A stretch of DNA of 64,000 nucleotides. Origin: Agriterribacter humi. Lineage in GTDB: Bacteria > Bacteroidota > Bacteroidia > Chitinophagales > Chitinophagaceae. Under the pieces are notes generated by a model. That model saw only the letters and a program-made list of their open reading frames with translations, ran no database searches and was not told where the DNA came from. The stretch covers positions 62,001 to 126,000 of the forward strand of contig NZ_VOHQ01000011.1 of assembly GCF_009192765.1 (NCBI RefSeq), in the 5' to 3' direction. Below are positions 55,141-63,909 of the stretch, piece after piece. Numbering within the stretch: the first letter of the stretch is position 1; each line of letters starts with the position of its first letter. A program made the translations under genes and the position numbers.

Positions 55141-55171
55141 TTTGGTATTTGACACTCAATCAATACTTTTG
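55141..55171 (+). promoter_or_regulatory. Promoter of the OmpA-family gene
   Basis: TTTG (55141-55144), a 19-base spacer and TACTTTTG (55164-55171) fit the Bacteroidota consensus (TTTG, then TAnnTTTG) at every defined position. The start codon is 54 bases downstream of the -7 element. This is the cleanest promoter match in the window. Confidence 0.65.
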
Positions 55172-55224
55172 CATATAACCTTTTTGTAAGATCACCGTAT
55201 TCACTCACTAATATTTTAGACATT

Positions 55225-56883
55225 ATGGCAACCAAAAGGATTTTCTTTCTACTGGGGATTTTTACTTTGCTAACCACATACCTGTTTGCCCAGGAAACCA
55301 CGGGAAGCTACGACTGGAGAGATTCTTCTTTAATTCCTTCCAAAAGACTGGGGCAGCATAACGAGTTTTTGAACAACCAGTATAATTTTCCTGCAAAGCC
55401 AAGAAACCAGTGGGAACTGGGGTTAAAAGTAGGTACATTTAATATATTGGGAGATGTGGCATCGCAGTTTCCTACACCAGGGTTTGGCGTACATGTAAGA
55501 AAAGCGCTGGGTTACCTGTTTTCTGTACGCGCTGAATACGTGTATGGTATGGCAAGAGGTGTAAACTGGAAAGAAAGAACCAGCGGCTTTGCTGATCATT
55601 GGCGTGATGCCGGCTATGGCGCCGGGCAAACCGTTTTCGATAATTATAAAGCCAATGTGCAGGACCTGTCATTACAGGGAGTATTCACTTTTAATAACAT
55701 CCGTTTTCATAAAGGTAAAACCGGTTTTGTTGTATATGCACTCGCAGGTATAGGCGCCACAGTATATGAAACGAAAACCAACGTTGTATCAGATGCTGGT
55801 ACAGCATACAATTTCAGTACGATTGGGGTTAACAATGTTTACAAAGAAAGGAGACAAACCATTAAGGACGTTAAAAACCTGTTGGATGCCGGAAGCTACA
55901 ATACACTTGCCGAAAATGAAGGCAATGCAAGAGCGAAACTTTTTGGCAAAACTCTCCGTTTTTCCAGAACAGTGGGTGCAGGTGTTGCCATTAAACTAAG
56001 CGACAGGTTAAACCTGGCTATAGAAGACAGGTTAACTTTTACAGGCGATGACCTGCTGGATGGCGTTCGCTGGCAAAATACAGGGACTCCGGGTAACCCT
56101 ACTACAGGCAGGGTGCTTTCACCCAGCAATGATATGTATAATTATGCCAGTTTAGGGTTAAATATCAATATAGGCTCTAAGTCTGTTCAGCCTTTGTGGT
56201 GGCTCAATCCATTGGATTATGCTTACAGCGAGCTAAACTCTCCCAAGCATATGAAAATACCCAAACCGGTATTGGATGATGCTGATGGAGATGGTGTTTC
56301 TGACCAGTTTGATATGGAACCCAATACGCCTGCCGGTGCATCGGTTGATACACATGGTGTGAGCCGGGATACAGATGGCGATGGCGTACCTGACTATAAG
56401 GATAAAGAATTGATAACACCTACAGTTTGTCAACCTGTTGATGCTGATGGCGTAGGCAAATGCCCTTGCCCTGATGAGTCATGCTTCGAGGGATATGTTG
56501 CTAAAAGAGGCGGCAGCGATTGCGGAATAGGCGATTTACCCAGTATTTCTTTTAATGCCAAAGTCTTTAAGATTTCACAAGATGCCGAAGCTGTGCTGGC
56601 TAATGTAGCAGACAGGCTTCGTCAGAACCCCAATTGCAGGGTAGTAGTAACAAGCTATACTTGTGAACCTTCTAAGTCTTCACAGCAATTGAGCTGGGAT
56701 AGGGTAAATGTGGTGATCAACTACCTTGTTGAAAAACAAGGTATCAGTTCCGACCGCTTAATATTCAAATATGGTGAAACTGGTGGAGATTGTAATACTG
56801 TAGATCTCAGATCAGCAGATGTGAGTGATGAAGGTCCTAATACGGTTCCTGCACCACATCCCAACCTGAGAAGAAGGGGTTAA
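55225..56883 (+). CDS. OmpA-family outer-membrane protein with calcium-type repeats
   Basis: A 552-residue protein. A signal peptide (residues 1-22, cleavage after LFAQ) is followed by a beta-barrel-like region (residues about 50-330). Two DxDGDGVxD repeats (DADGDGVSDQFD, DTDGDGVPDYKD) at about 350-395 resemble thrombospondin type 3 calcium-binding repeats. The C-terminal domain (residues about 430-530) is OmpA-like, with LSWDRVNVVINYLVEKQGIS. It probably links the outer membrane to peptidoglycan. Confidence 0.85.
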   Translation: MATKRIFFLLGIFTLLTTYLFAQETTGSYDWRDSSLIPSKRLGQHNEFLNNQYNFPAKPRNQWELGLKVGTFNILGDVASQFPTPGFGVHVRKALGYLFSVRAEYVYGMARGVNWKERTSGFADHWRDAGYGAGQTVFDNYKANVQDLSLQGVFTFNNIRFHKGKTGFVVYALAGIGATVYETKTNVVSDAGTAYNFSTIGVNNVYKERRQTIKDVKNLLDAGSYNTLAENEGNARAKLFGKTLRFSRTVGAGVAIKLSDRLNLAIEDRLTFTGDDLLDGVRWQNTGTPGNPTTGRVLSPSNDMYNYASLGLNINIGSKSVQPLWWLNPLDYAYSELNSPKHMKIPKPVLDDADGDGVSDQFDMEPNTPAGASVDTHGVSRDTDGDGVPDYKDKELITPTVCQPVDADGVGKCPCPDESCFEGYVAKRGGSDCGIGDLPSISFNAKVFKISQDAEAVLANVADRLRQNPNCRVVVTSYTCEPSKSSQQLSWDRVNVVINYLVEKQGISSDRLIFKYGETGGDCNTVDLRSADVSDEGPNTVPAPHPNLRRRG

Positions 56884-56920
56884 TGAGTTGATTTTCAATA
56901 GTTAATCATAAATTTTAAAA

Positions 56921-56956
56921 AACTGGCTCAGCAACAAGCTGTAGCCAGTTTTTTTA
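56921..56956 (+). terminator. Intrinsic terminator of the OmpA-family gene
   Basis: AACTGGCT (56921-56928) pairs with AGCCAGTT (56943-56950), and an inner CAGC/GCTG lengthens the stem. A T-run follows. A typical intrinsic terminator. Confidence 0.88.
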
Positions 56957-57044
56957 TCAATACCTTAACGTGTTGCTAAATATCAGAAGTTTATATTTAT
57001 TCTCTCAGATTGTATTATAAAACAATTATTTTTGCCCGCCTTTT

Positions 57045-57848
57045 ATGAGAATAATCAAATACCTTTTTTTGCTGGTTGGTGCAGTTTGCGTCCTTTCGTC
57101 CTGCTCTAAGTTTTCTAAAGTAATGAAAAGCAAGGACTATGAGTATAAGCTCCGGATGGCTGATCAATACTTTGTGAAGAAGAAATATCGCTTTGCGCAG
57201 CAGTTGTACGAGGATTTGTTTCCTGTGTTCAAGGGCTCTAACAAATTTGAAGACATTCATTATAAGTTTGCTTATTGCGCCTATTATCTGAAAGATTATA
57301 TCAGTGCCGAAAACCTTTTTAAAAGTTTTCTTGAATATTTCCCCAATAGTGCTAAAGCGGAAGAAGTGGATTTTATGCATGCATTCTGCTACTTTAAACA
57401 ATCGCCCAGGCCGGAATTGGACCAAACCAATACTATAAAAGCCATGGGACAAATGCAAACATTTATCAATACACACCCGGGATCTGAACGCAATAAGGAA
57501 GCTCAGGAGATTATTGCACAATGTTATAACAAGATGATAACCAAGGACTATAGCAGTGCAGAATTGTATTATAACCTGGGTCAGTACAAAGCAGCAGCTA
57601 TTTCTTTTTCCACACTGCTCAATAGTTATCCTGATGCACCCAATGCAGATGAGTTTAAGCTTTGGGTAGTAAAGTCTTATTATAAATATGCCTCTATGAG
57701 CATACCGGATAAGCAAAATGAGCGTTATGGACAGGCAATAGAGGAGGCCCAGGATTTCCAGGACAGGTTTCCGGAAAGTAAACTATTGAAAGAAGCTGAA
57801 CGTTACTTAACTTTGTCGCAAAACAATTTAAAAACTATTTCTCAATGA
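57045..57848 (+). CDS. bamD: Outer-membrane assembly lipoprotein BamD
   Basis: A 267-residue lipoprotein; the signal ends at Cys20 (VLSSCSK). The body is made of tetratricopeptide-like helical repeats (YKLRMADQYFVKKKYRFAQQ, FAYCAYYLKDYISAENLFKS, FLEYFPNSAKAEE) as in BamD, which works with BamA to insert outer-membrane barrels. Its stop overlaps the next gene by 4 bases. The bamD-omega-coaBC order is typical of Bacteroidota. Confidence 0.93.
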   Translation: MRIIKYLFLLVGAVCVLSSCSKFSKVMKSKDYEYKLRMADQYFVKKKYRFAQQLYEDLFPVFKGSNKFEDIHYKFAYCAYYLKDYISAENLFKSFLEYFPNSAKAEEVDFMHAFCYFKQSPRPELDQTNTIKAMGQMQTFINTHPGSERNKEAQEIIAQCYNKMITKDYSSAELYYNLGQYKAAAISFSTLLNSYPDAPNADEFKLWVVKSYYKYASMSIPDKQNERYGQAIEEAQDFQDRFPESKLLKEAERYLTLSQNNLKTISQ

Positions 57849-58189
57849 GCAGATTAAGAAAACAATGGGGAGCAAATACTACTGCCAATGTAGTAGAAAC
57901 GAAGAATGTGGTTGACATTAAGAATAAGACGGGTAATTTATATGAATCTATTGCTATTATCGGCAAAAGAGCCAACCAGATCAATATAGCGCTTAAAGAA
58001 GAGCTCCATAATAAATTGGAGGAATTTGCCAGCCATACAGACAGCCTGGAAGAAATTCACGAGAATAAAGAACAAATAGAAATCTCTAAGGCTTATGAAA
58101 GGATGCCTAACCCTGCATTGCTGGCAACCCAGGAGTTTTTTGATGATAAAATTTATCATCGTAAAAGCGATAACGACCTGTTCAGTTAA
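57845..58189 (+). CDS. RNA polymerase omega-like (Rpb6 family) subunit
   Basis: A 114-residue protein whose segment NLYESIAIIGKRANQINIAL (residues about 35-55) is the Rpb6/omega signature; the C-terminal NPALLATQEFFDDKIYHRKS is found in Bacteroidota forms. It promotes assembly of RNA polymerase by binding the beta-prime subunit. It overlaps bamD by four bases and ends in a hairpin terminator. Confidence 0.85.
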   Translation: MSRLRKQWGANTTANVVETKNVVDIKNKTGNLYESIAIIGKRANQINIALKEELHNKLEEFASHTDSLEEIHENKEQIEISKAYERMPNPALLATQEFFDDKIYHRKSDNDLFS

Positions 58190-58222
58190 AATTTTTACGG
58201 GCTATATCTTTTAAACTCTTTT

Positions 58223-58257
58223 GCGGCAATTAATACCTGCCGCTTTTGTATTTTTAG
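58223..58257 (+). terminator. Intrinsic terminator after omega-like gene
   Basis: GCGGCA (58223-58228) pairs with TGCCGC (58238-58243), followed by TTTTGTATTTTT. It separates bamD/omega from coaBC. Confidence 0.65.
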
Positions 58258-58300
58258 GGATAGGCTTTATTCAGATTCCTTATTACAAGAAAAGTTTAAA

Positions 58301-59497
58301 ATGCTAAAGGGGAAAAAAATTGTACTGGGTATCACAGGAAGCATTGCTGCTTACAAAGCTGTGCTCCTGGTAAGAAGTCTTATTAAAGAAGGCGCCGAAG
58401 TAAAGGTGATCATGACACCGGCTGCAAAAGATTTTATATCACCGCTAACCTTGTCAACGCTTTCAAAGAACCCTGTACTGATTGACATCTTTAAAGAAGA
58501 TACCTGGGCCAATCACGTAATGCTGGGCCGCTGGGCCGATATGATGCTGGTAGCCCCGTTGAGTTGTAATACCCTTGCCAAAATGGCTGCAGGGCTTTGC
58601 GATAATTTATTATTGTCTGTTTACCTTTCGGCAACTTGCCCCGTAATGCTTGCGCCTGCCATGGATGAAGATATGTGGAAGCACCCGTCTACCCGGCAAA
58701 ACCTCCAAACCCTTGCGTCTTATGGCAATAGTATTGTACCTGTAACCAATGGCGAACTGGCAAGTGGCTTATTTGGCGAAGGAAGAATGGCTGAGCCGGA
58801 AACGATCGTAGAACACCTGCTTCAGCATTTCAAAAATGGCGGAAGGCTAAATGGCAAAAAAGTATTGGTTACAGCCGGTCCAACCTATGAGCATATTGAC
58901 CCCGTACGTTTTATTGGCAATCATTCCAGTGGAAAAATGGGAGTAGCCATAGCCAGGGAATTTTTAAACAGGGGGGCAGATGTTACTTTAGTATTGGGCC
59001 CGGCGCCCGGCGCATTACCATTAGACGGGTTAAATGTAATGCGGGTGCAAACCGCCGGTGAAATGTATGATGCATGCCACCAGGTTTTCGGGGAAACAGA
59101 TATAGCCATTATGGCCGCTGCGGTAGCGGATTACTCACCCGTTTCTGTAGCCAGTGAAAAAATAAAGAAGAAAGAAGAAAGCTGGTCGGTAGCGCTGAAA
59201 AAAACACCTGATATTTTAAAAAGTCTCGGACAGAAGAAAAAAGAGAACCAGGTATTGGCCGGCTTTGCGCTCGAAACCAATAATGAACGCGAAAACGCAT
59301 TAGCCAAACTACAGCAAAAGAATGCGGACATTATTGTGCTGAACTCATTGCGCGATAAAGATGCAGGTTTTGGAAAGGATACAAACAAGGTGACTATTTT
59401 TGACAGAAAAGGCAGAGAAAAAAACTTTGACCTGAAATCCAAAACCGCTGTAGCTAAGGATATTGTTGATTATATAATTGAATACATCCATGCATAA
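58301..59497 (+). CDS. coaBC: Bifunctional CoaBC (pantothenate to 4'-phosphopantetheine)
   Basis: A 398-residue fusion. The N-terminal flavoprotein decarboxylase half has GITGSIAAYKAVLLVRSL, PLSCNTLAKMAAGLCDNLL and APAMDEDMW. The C-terminal ligase half (from about residue 185) has VLVTAGPTYEHIDPVRFIG NHSSGKMG and AAVADYSP. It joins cysteine to phosphopantothenate, then decarboxylates it, for coenzyme A. Full length. It overlaps the DUF4835 gene by 8 bases at ATG 59490. Confidence 0.95.
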   Translation: MLKGKKIVLGITGSIAAYKAVLLVRSLIKEGAEVKVIMTPAAKDFISPLTLSTLSKNPVLIDIFKEDTWANHVMLGRWADMMLVAPLSCNTLAKMAAGLCDNLLLSVYLSATCPVMLAPAMDEDMWKHPSTRQNLQTLASYGNSIVPVTNGELASGLFGEGRMAEPETIVEHLLQHFKNGGRLNGKKVLVTAGPTYEHIDPVRFIGNHSSGKMGVAIAREFLNRGADVTLVLGPAPGALPLDGLNVMRVQTAGEMYDACHQVFGETDIAIMAAAVADYSPVSVASEKIKKKEESWSVALKKTPDILKSLGQKKKENQVLAGFALETNNERENALAKLQQKNADIIVLNSLRDKDAGFGKDTNKVTIFDRKGREKNFDLKSKTAVAKDIVDYIIEYIHA

Positions 59498-60407
59498 GAT
59501 TTCAATTTTATTGGTGGGATTGCTGCTGTCCTGCTGCGTTTCAGCACAGGAGTTGAATGCTAAAGTGTCTGTAATGGCCGGACAAATTAAAAGCTCGGTT
59601 GATAAAAAAGCATTTCAAACTTTGCAAACGGCATTAACAAACTTTCTCAACAACAGAAAATGGACGAATGATACTTATCAGCAACAGGAAAAAATCGTTT
59701 GTAATTTTCTTTTAAATCTCACCCAGGATGTTGAGCCTAATGTGTACAGGGCTGTATTAACCATACAAGCGGGCAGGCCGGTATACAACAGCGGTTATGT
59801 TTCACCGCTTATCAACTTCCAGGATAATGATGTAACCTTTAAGTATATCGAATTTCAGCAGGTGGAATTTAATGAGAGCAATGTAATGGGTACAGACCCG
59901 GCTGCCGCTAATCTTACAGCCATATTTGCATATTATGTTTACATGATACTTGGGCTGGATTACGACTCTTTTTCACCAAGAGGCGGCGATCCGTACTTTA
60001 AAAAAGCACAGAATATAGTAACCAACGCCCCCGATGGCCGTAATATTACCGGCTGGAAAGCCTTTGACGGGCAGCGCAACAGGTATTGGCTGTCTGAAAA
60101 TTTCAACAACAGTAAATATTCATTGCTGCATGATGCTTATTATGCCTATTACCGGTTGGGTATGGATAAAATGTATGAAGATGAAAATGAAGCACGGCAG
60201 CAGATCCTTAACGGGCTTAATCATTTAAATACGCTAAGTACAGATAATCGCAATCTTATGGCGCTCCAGTTTTTCTTCCTGGGAAGAAGTGAGGAATTGT
60301 CGAAGCTATTTAAAAAATCACCGCCACAGGAAAGAGTAAGAGCCTCGGATTTGCTGCAAAGACTAGATATTTCAAATGCCGGCCAATATAAACAGGAATT
60401 AAAATGA
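59490..60407 (+). CDS. DUF4835 family exported protein
   Basis: About 305 residues from ATG 59490; a TTG 12 bases upstream is not needed. A signal peptide (LLSCCVSAQE) is followed by a DUF4835 region (ELNAKVSVMAGQI, then NDTYQQQEKIVCNFLLN and NFQDNDVTFKYIEFQ). The family is frequently found after coaBC in Bacteroidota but has no assigned function. Position suggests a role in the cell envelope; that is inference. It overlaps the DUF4296 gene by 4 bases. Confidence 0.85.
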   Translation: MHKISILLVGLLLSCCVSAQELNAKVSVMAGQIKSSVDKKAFQTLQTALTNFLNNRKWTNDTYQQQEKIVCNFLLNLTQDVEPNVYRAVLTIQAGRPVYNSGYVSPLINFQDNDVTFKYIEFQQVEFNESNVMGTDPAAANLTAIFAYYVYMILGLDYDSFSPRGGDPYFKKAQNIVTNAPDGRNITGWKAFDGQRNRYWLSENFNNSKYSLLHDAYYAYYRLGMDKMYEDENEARQQILNGLNHLNTLSTDNRNLMALQFFFLGRSEELSKLFKKSPPQERVRASDLLQRLDISNAGQYKQELK

Positions 60408-60760
60408 GAAAGGGTTTATATATAGTGCTGGCAGCTGGTTTTTTGTTAACAGGCTGTTCGCAGAACAAAATACCGGCTGGTATTATACAGCCACATGAAA
60501 TGGGGAATATGCTATTTGAAATAACGATGGCGGAAGAGTTTGTAAATTCCTTTGTAGCGAAGGATTCTTCTAAAAATAAAGAAGCAGAGATTCAGAAAGA
60601 ATACCAGAAGATTTTTTTATTGCATGAGGTAACAGAAGCGCAATTTAAAGAGAGCTATGATTTTTACAGGTCGCATACCGGCATTTTTAAAACACTGATG
60701 GACTCTTTAAATGCCAGGGCTCAGCGGAAAAGAAATGAAGTATACCAAATGCCCAATTGA
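60404..60760 (+). CDS. DUF4296 family lipoprotein
   Basis: A 118-residue lipoprotein with lipobox near Cys18 (LLTGCSQ). The segment IIQPHEMGNMLFEITMAEEF and the later FYRSHTGIFKTLMDSLNAR match DUF4296. The family is unassigned but often follows DUF4835, as here with a 4-base overlap, so the two may act together in the envelope. Confidence 0.83.
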   Translation: MRKGLYIVLAAGFLLTGCSQNKIPAGIIQPHEMGNMLFEITMAEEFVNSFVAKDSSKNKEAEIQKEYQKIFLLHEVTEAQFKESYDFYRSHTGIFKTLMDSLNARAQRKRNEVYQMPN

Positions 60761-60859
60761 TTGGTGTGTTAATTACAGTGCAGTAGTGAAGATGAAGATT
60801 TTTTAAAACTGCATGGTGGTACATTCAGCAATCCATCATACAAAGAAAATTTTTTACGA

Positions 60860-61624
60860 ATGTTTACAAGCAAGGATGATCTTAAGCTGGGATATGGCGT
60901 TGATATGGAAATAGGAAAGTTTTTGACTGACCGCAAAGTGCCTGCTGATAATTTATACTGGAAAAACAGGCTATTGTATATTATACCTATGCCAGGCTAT
61001 TTGTTTATACCCCTGTATATGGATCTGCAACTGAGATTGGGGCTTCCCAAGTCCGGATTGCTATCGGAACCACACCTGCAGTTGCTGGAAAACATATTGC
61101 ACAGCGCGGCAAAACTCGAGCATAAAGAAATTAATTTTGAAGAACATATTGCGGAATGTATTGCCTTAACAAAGCCGCATTGTAAGAATCCATCCTTCCT
61201 GCAGGATCTTATTTATTATTTTTCCGGTGAAAAAGAAAAAGCCGGTGTAGCACTGGGCACGCCATTCAAATCCCTGGCCCGCGCCGACGCCTACCTGTTT
61301 AGCCTGTGTTATTTTGAGTTTGATGATACATTAAAAAAGAAGCTGGTGGATGCCTGGTATGCTTTGATCACATATTATCTTATTGTTGACGACCTGGAAG
61401 ATATTCAGCCGGATTTTGAACAGCAGGAAGAAAATGCGGTATTAGAAGCGGGCTTATCTGATCAGGGCGCAAAAGCAATAGAAGCCCTTATTCACCAAAG
61501 CTACCACGTAATGAATGCCGTAAACCCGGTAATTGCCAACCGCATTGACCATAAAAGACAATTCATGAATGTAAAGGGGATTATTGATGCTTTTCTGCAA
61601 AAGAAGCAGCAACTTAAGGCTTAG
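60860..61624 (+). CDS. Unknown soluble helical protein
   Basis: A 254-residue protein I do not recognise. It has no signal peptide; one moderately hydrophobic stretch lies near residues 38-56 (LLYIIPMPGYLFIPLYMDLQ). The C-terminal half is predicted helical and carries YYLIVDDLEDIQPD (near residue 175), which faintly recalls the aspartate-rich motif of prenyl-synthases but lacks the rest of that fold. It is 99 bases after the DUF4296 gene. A small reverse-strand ORF overlaps its end. Confidence 0.65.
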   Translation: MFTSKDDLKLGYGVDMEIGKFLTDRKVPADNLYWKNRLLYIIPMPGYLFIPLYMDLQLRLGLPKSGLLSEPHLQLLENILHSAAKLEHKEINFEEHIAECIALTKPHCKNPSFLQDLIYYFSGEKEKAGVALGTPFKSLARADAYLFSLCYFEFDDTLKKKLVDAWYALITYYLIVDDLEDIQPDFEQQEENAVLEAGLSDQGAKAIEALIHQSYHVMNAVNPVIANRIDHKRQFMNVKGIIDAFLQKKQQLKA

Positions 61625-61742
61625 GGCTGCTTTTCCTGTTCAGGAGTACTGCGTCACCGTCAAATTTATCTGGGACTTTACCCCACAATTTTTTACTGCC
61701 TTCTTTTAAATCGCCCAATTTATCTTCCGCAAATTCAAACAC
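61614..61742 (-). CDS. Putative 42-residue protein
   Basis: A GTG at 61742 opens a 42-codon reverse-strand frame (MFEFAEDKLGDLKEGSKKLW, then GKVPDKFDGDAVLLNRKSSP), ending in a TAA at 61614. An AAAGG site lies about 8 bases upstream of the GTG. The composition is protein-like and amphipathic. It overlaps the end of the unknown 254-residue gene by 11 bases and is divergent from cca. I do not recognise a family and the start is uncertain. Confidence 0.4.
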   Translation of the reverse strand: MFEFAEDKLGDLKEGSKKLWGKVPDKFDGDAVLLNRKSSPKP

Positions 61743-61770
61743 CTTAAACCTTTCTTATTTTTGTGTCTAT

Positions 61771-63189
61771 ATGTTTACCAATTGTACGGAGAAGGAAAGA
61801 TTCATTTTTAAAAAGATAGCCCATGCTGCGGAATCGCTGAATATGGATTGCTATATTATAGGTGGATTTGTACGCGATAAACTCATTAAGCGCAAAACCA
61901 GCGATGCCGACATTGTTTGCGTAGGCGATGGCATAGCCCTGGCACACCAAGTTGCGGCCCAGTTTTCTCCATCGCCCAAAGTTTCTTTTTTTAAAAATTA
62001 CGGAACAGCACATATCCGGATAGACGGACTTGATATAGAGTTTGTAGGCGCCAGGCGCGAAAGCTATCGCTATCATTCCAGGAACCCCGAAGTAGCGCCC
62101 GGTACCCTGCATGATGATCAGAACAGGAGAGACTTTACGATTAATGCGCTGGCTGTAAGCTTAAATAAAGACAGCTATGGTAATCTTATTGATCCTTTTG
62201 AGGGAGCAACCGATATGAAAAATAAGGTCATCAAAACACCGCTTGATCCCGCTCAAACCTTTAGTGATGATCCTTTGCGTATGATGAGGGCGATCCGTTT
62301 TGCTTCCCAGTTACAATTTACTATTGACGATGGTACATGGCAGGGAATCAGGGATAATGTGGAACGCATACACATTATATCGCAGGAACGTATAACCGAT
62401 GAACTGAATAAAATATTACTGAGTAAAGAGCCTTCAGTTGGATTGGATTTACTGTACAGGGCCGGGTTAATGCACCTGGTCTTCCCCCAAATGGTTGACC
62501 TTGCCGGGGCAGAATACATAGACGGGCTGGGGCACAAAGATAATTTTTATCACACACTCCGGGTCGTGGACAATATTTCTGCGCACACAGATGATCTGTG
62601 GTTGAGATGGGCCGCAGTGTTGCATGATATTGGCAAGCCGGCGACAAAAAAATTTGAGGAAGGGCATGGCTGGACATTTCATGGGCACGAAGTGGTGGGA
62701 GGAAGAATGGTTCCCAAAATATTTACCAGGCTGCGTCTTCCGCAGGATAATAAAATGCGCTTCGTAAAGAAAATGGTGGAATTGCATTTGCGTCCTATCA
62801 GTCTTACCAAAGAAAATATTACAGACTCTGCCATACGCCGCCTTTTATTTGATGCGGGCGACGATATAGAAGCGTTGATGACTTTATGTAAAGCGGATAT
62901 CACTTCAAAAAACAAACAAAAAGTAAAACGGTATCTCGACAATTTTGAAATGGTGCGGCAGCGTTTGCATGAAGTGGAGGAAAAGGACAGGATACGCAAC
63001 TGGCAACCACCTATCACCGGCGAAATGATCATGGATATTTTTGGTATTGCTCCCTGTAAGAAAGTAGGCGATATTAAAAGCGCAATAAAAGATGCGATAT
63101 TGGATGGTGAAATTGAAAATAATTATGACGCGGCATATGATTACATGCTTAAAAAAGCTATGGAGTTAAATCTTGCACCCGTAAAGTAA
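61771..63189 (+). CDS. cca: CCA tRNA nucleotidyltransferase with HD domain
   Basis: A 472-residue class II polymerase. The head has YIIGGFVRDKLIKRKTSDAD IVCV (residues about 29-52), the RRDFTINALAVSL motif near residue 126 and RMMRAIRFASQLQF. The HD domain shows VLHDIGKPATKKF near residue 290. It adds CCA to tRNA 3' ends; HD members may also have phosphohydrolase activity. poly(A) polymerase is a possible alternative name within the family. Confidence 0.92.
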   Translation: MFTNCTEKERFIFKKIAHAAESLNMDCYIIGGFVRDKLIKRKTSDADIVCVGDGIALAHQVAAQFSPSPKVSFFKNYGTAHIRIDGLDIEFVGARRESYRYHSRNPEVAPGTLHDDQNRRDFTINALAVSLNKDSYGNLIDPFEGATDMKNKVIKTPLDPAQTFSDDPLRMMRAIRFASQLQFTIDDGTWQGIRDNVERIHIISQERITDELNKILLSKEPSVGLDLLYRAGLMHLVFPQMVDLAGAEYIDGLGHKDNFYHTLRVVDNISAHTDDLWLRWAAVLHDIGKPATKKFEEGHGWTFHGHEVVGGRMVPKIFTRLRLPQDNKMRFVKKMVELHLRPISLTKENITDSAIRRLLFDAGDDIEALMTLCKADITSKNKQKVKRYLDNFEMVRQRLHEVEEKDRIRNWQPPITGEMIMDIFGIAPCKKVGDIKSAIKDAILDGEIENNYDAAYDYMLKKAMELNLAPVK

Positions 63190-63279
63190 ATGCGCATGGG
63201 AAAAGGGTTATACATTAACTCGGGGAATTATGCTACTTTTGACAAATTTTATACGATATTCAACACCTAAAAGATACAC

Positions 63280-63858
63280 ATGGCTATTTTAAAATTCAGG
63301 GCATATTTTGAAGAAGATGACAGTATTTACAGAGATATTGCCGTAAAGCACACACAATCTTTTTTGGATTTGCACTTTATTATTTTAAAAAGTTTTGAAT
63401 TTGATAATAAACACCAGGCTACCTTTTACCGGAGCAATGATAAATGGCTGCGCGGACGTGAAATAAGCATTGAAAAATATGATAAGGCATACAAAGCAGA
63501 ACCGCTTATTATGTCGGTAACCACCGTTGGTTCTGAAATACGCAATCCCAATGAAAAATTCATTTATGTGTATGACTTTACCCGGAACTGGACTTTTCTG
63601 GTAGAGCTGATCAGTGTGTCTAAGGATGAAAATCCTAAATTAACCTATCCTGCCATTATCCGCAGTGAAGGGATAGCCCCCAGCCAGTATGGAACGAAAA
63701 GCATACTCGGCGACCGGTTTGTAGATGTGGAAGAAAAATACGATCTTACTAAAGGAGTAGAAGGCTTTAGTGAAGAAGGTGGTGTTGCTGATGATGATGC
63801 CGCTGATGACACTACGCCGGAAGAAGAAAGCGGAGCAGACGATAAGGAAGAAGTATGA
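63280..63858 (+). CDS. pRiA4b ORF-3-like (IS1096 TnpR-like) protein
   Basis: A 192-residue protein whose first 150 residues match the plasmid pRiA4b ORF-3 family: ILKFRAYFEEDDSIYRDIAV, then SFLDLHFIILKSFEFDNKHQ and YVYDFTRNWTFLVELISV. The tail is strongly acidic (DDDAADDTTPEEESGADDKE). Despite its transposon-derived name, the family is common in chromosomes and no transposase or terminal repeat is seen here. Function unknown. Confidence 0.8.
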   Translation: MAILKFRAYFEEDDSIYRDIAVKHTQSFLDLHFIILKSFEFDNKHQATFYRSNDKWLRGREISIEKYDKAYKAEPLIMSVTTVGSEIRNPNEKFIYVYDFTRNWTFLVELISVSKDENPKLTYPAIIRSEGIAPSQYGTKSILGDRFVDVEEKYDLTKGVEGFSEEGGVADDDAADDTTPEEESGADDKEEV

Positions 63859-63909
63859 TTGTGTATAACGCTCTTGCCACTTACAATTTATCTCTTACCA
63901 CTTCTTTTG

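Noticed and set aside
63280-63858. Mobile element based on the IS1096 TnpR-like name
   Set aside because: No transposase, terminal repeats or target duplication were seen; the family is common in ordinary chromosomal settings.
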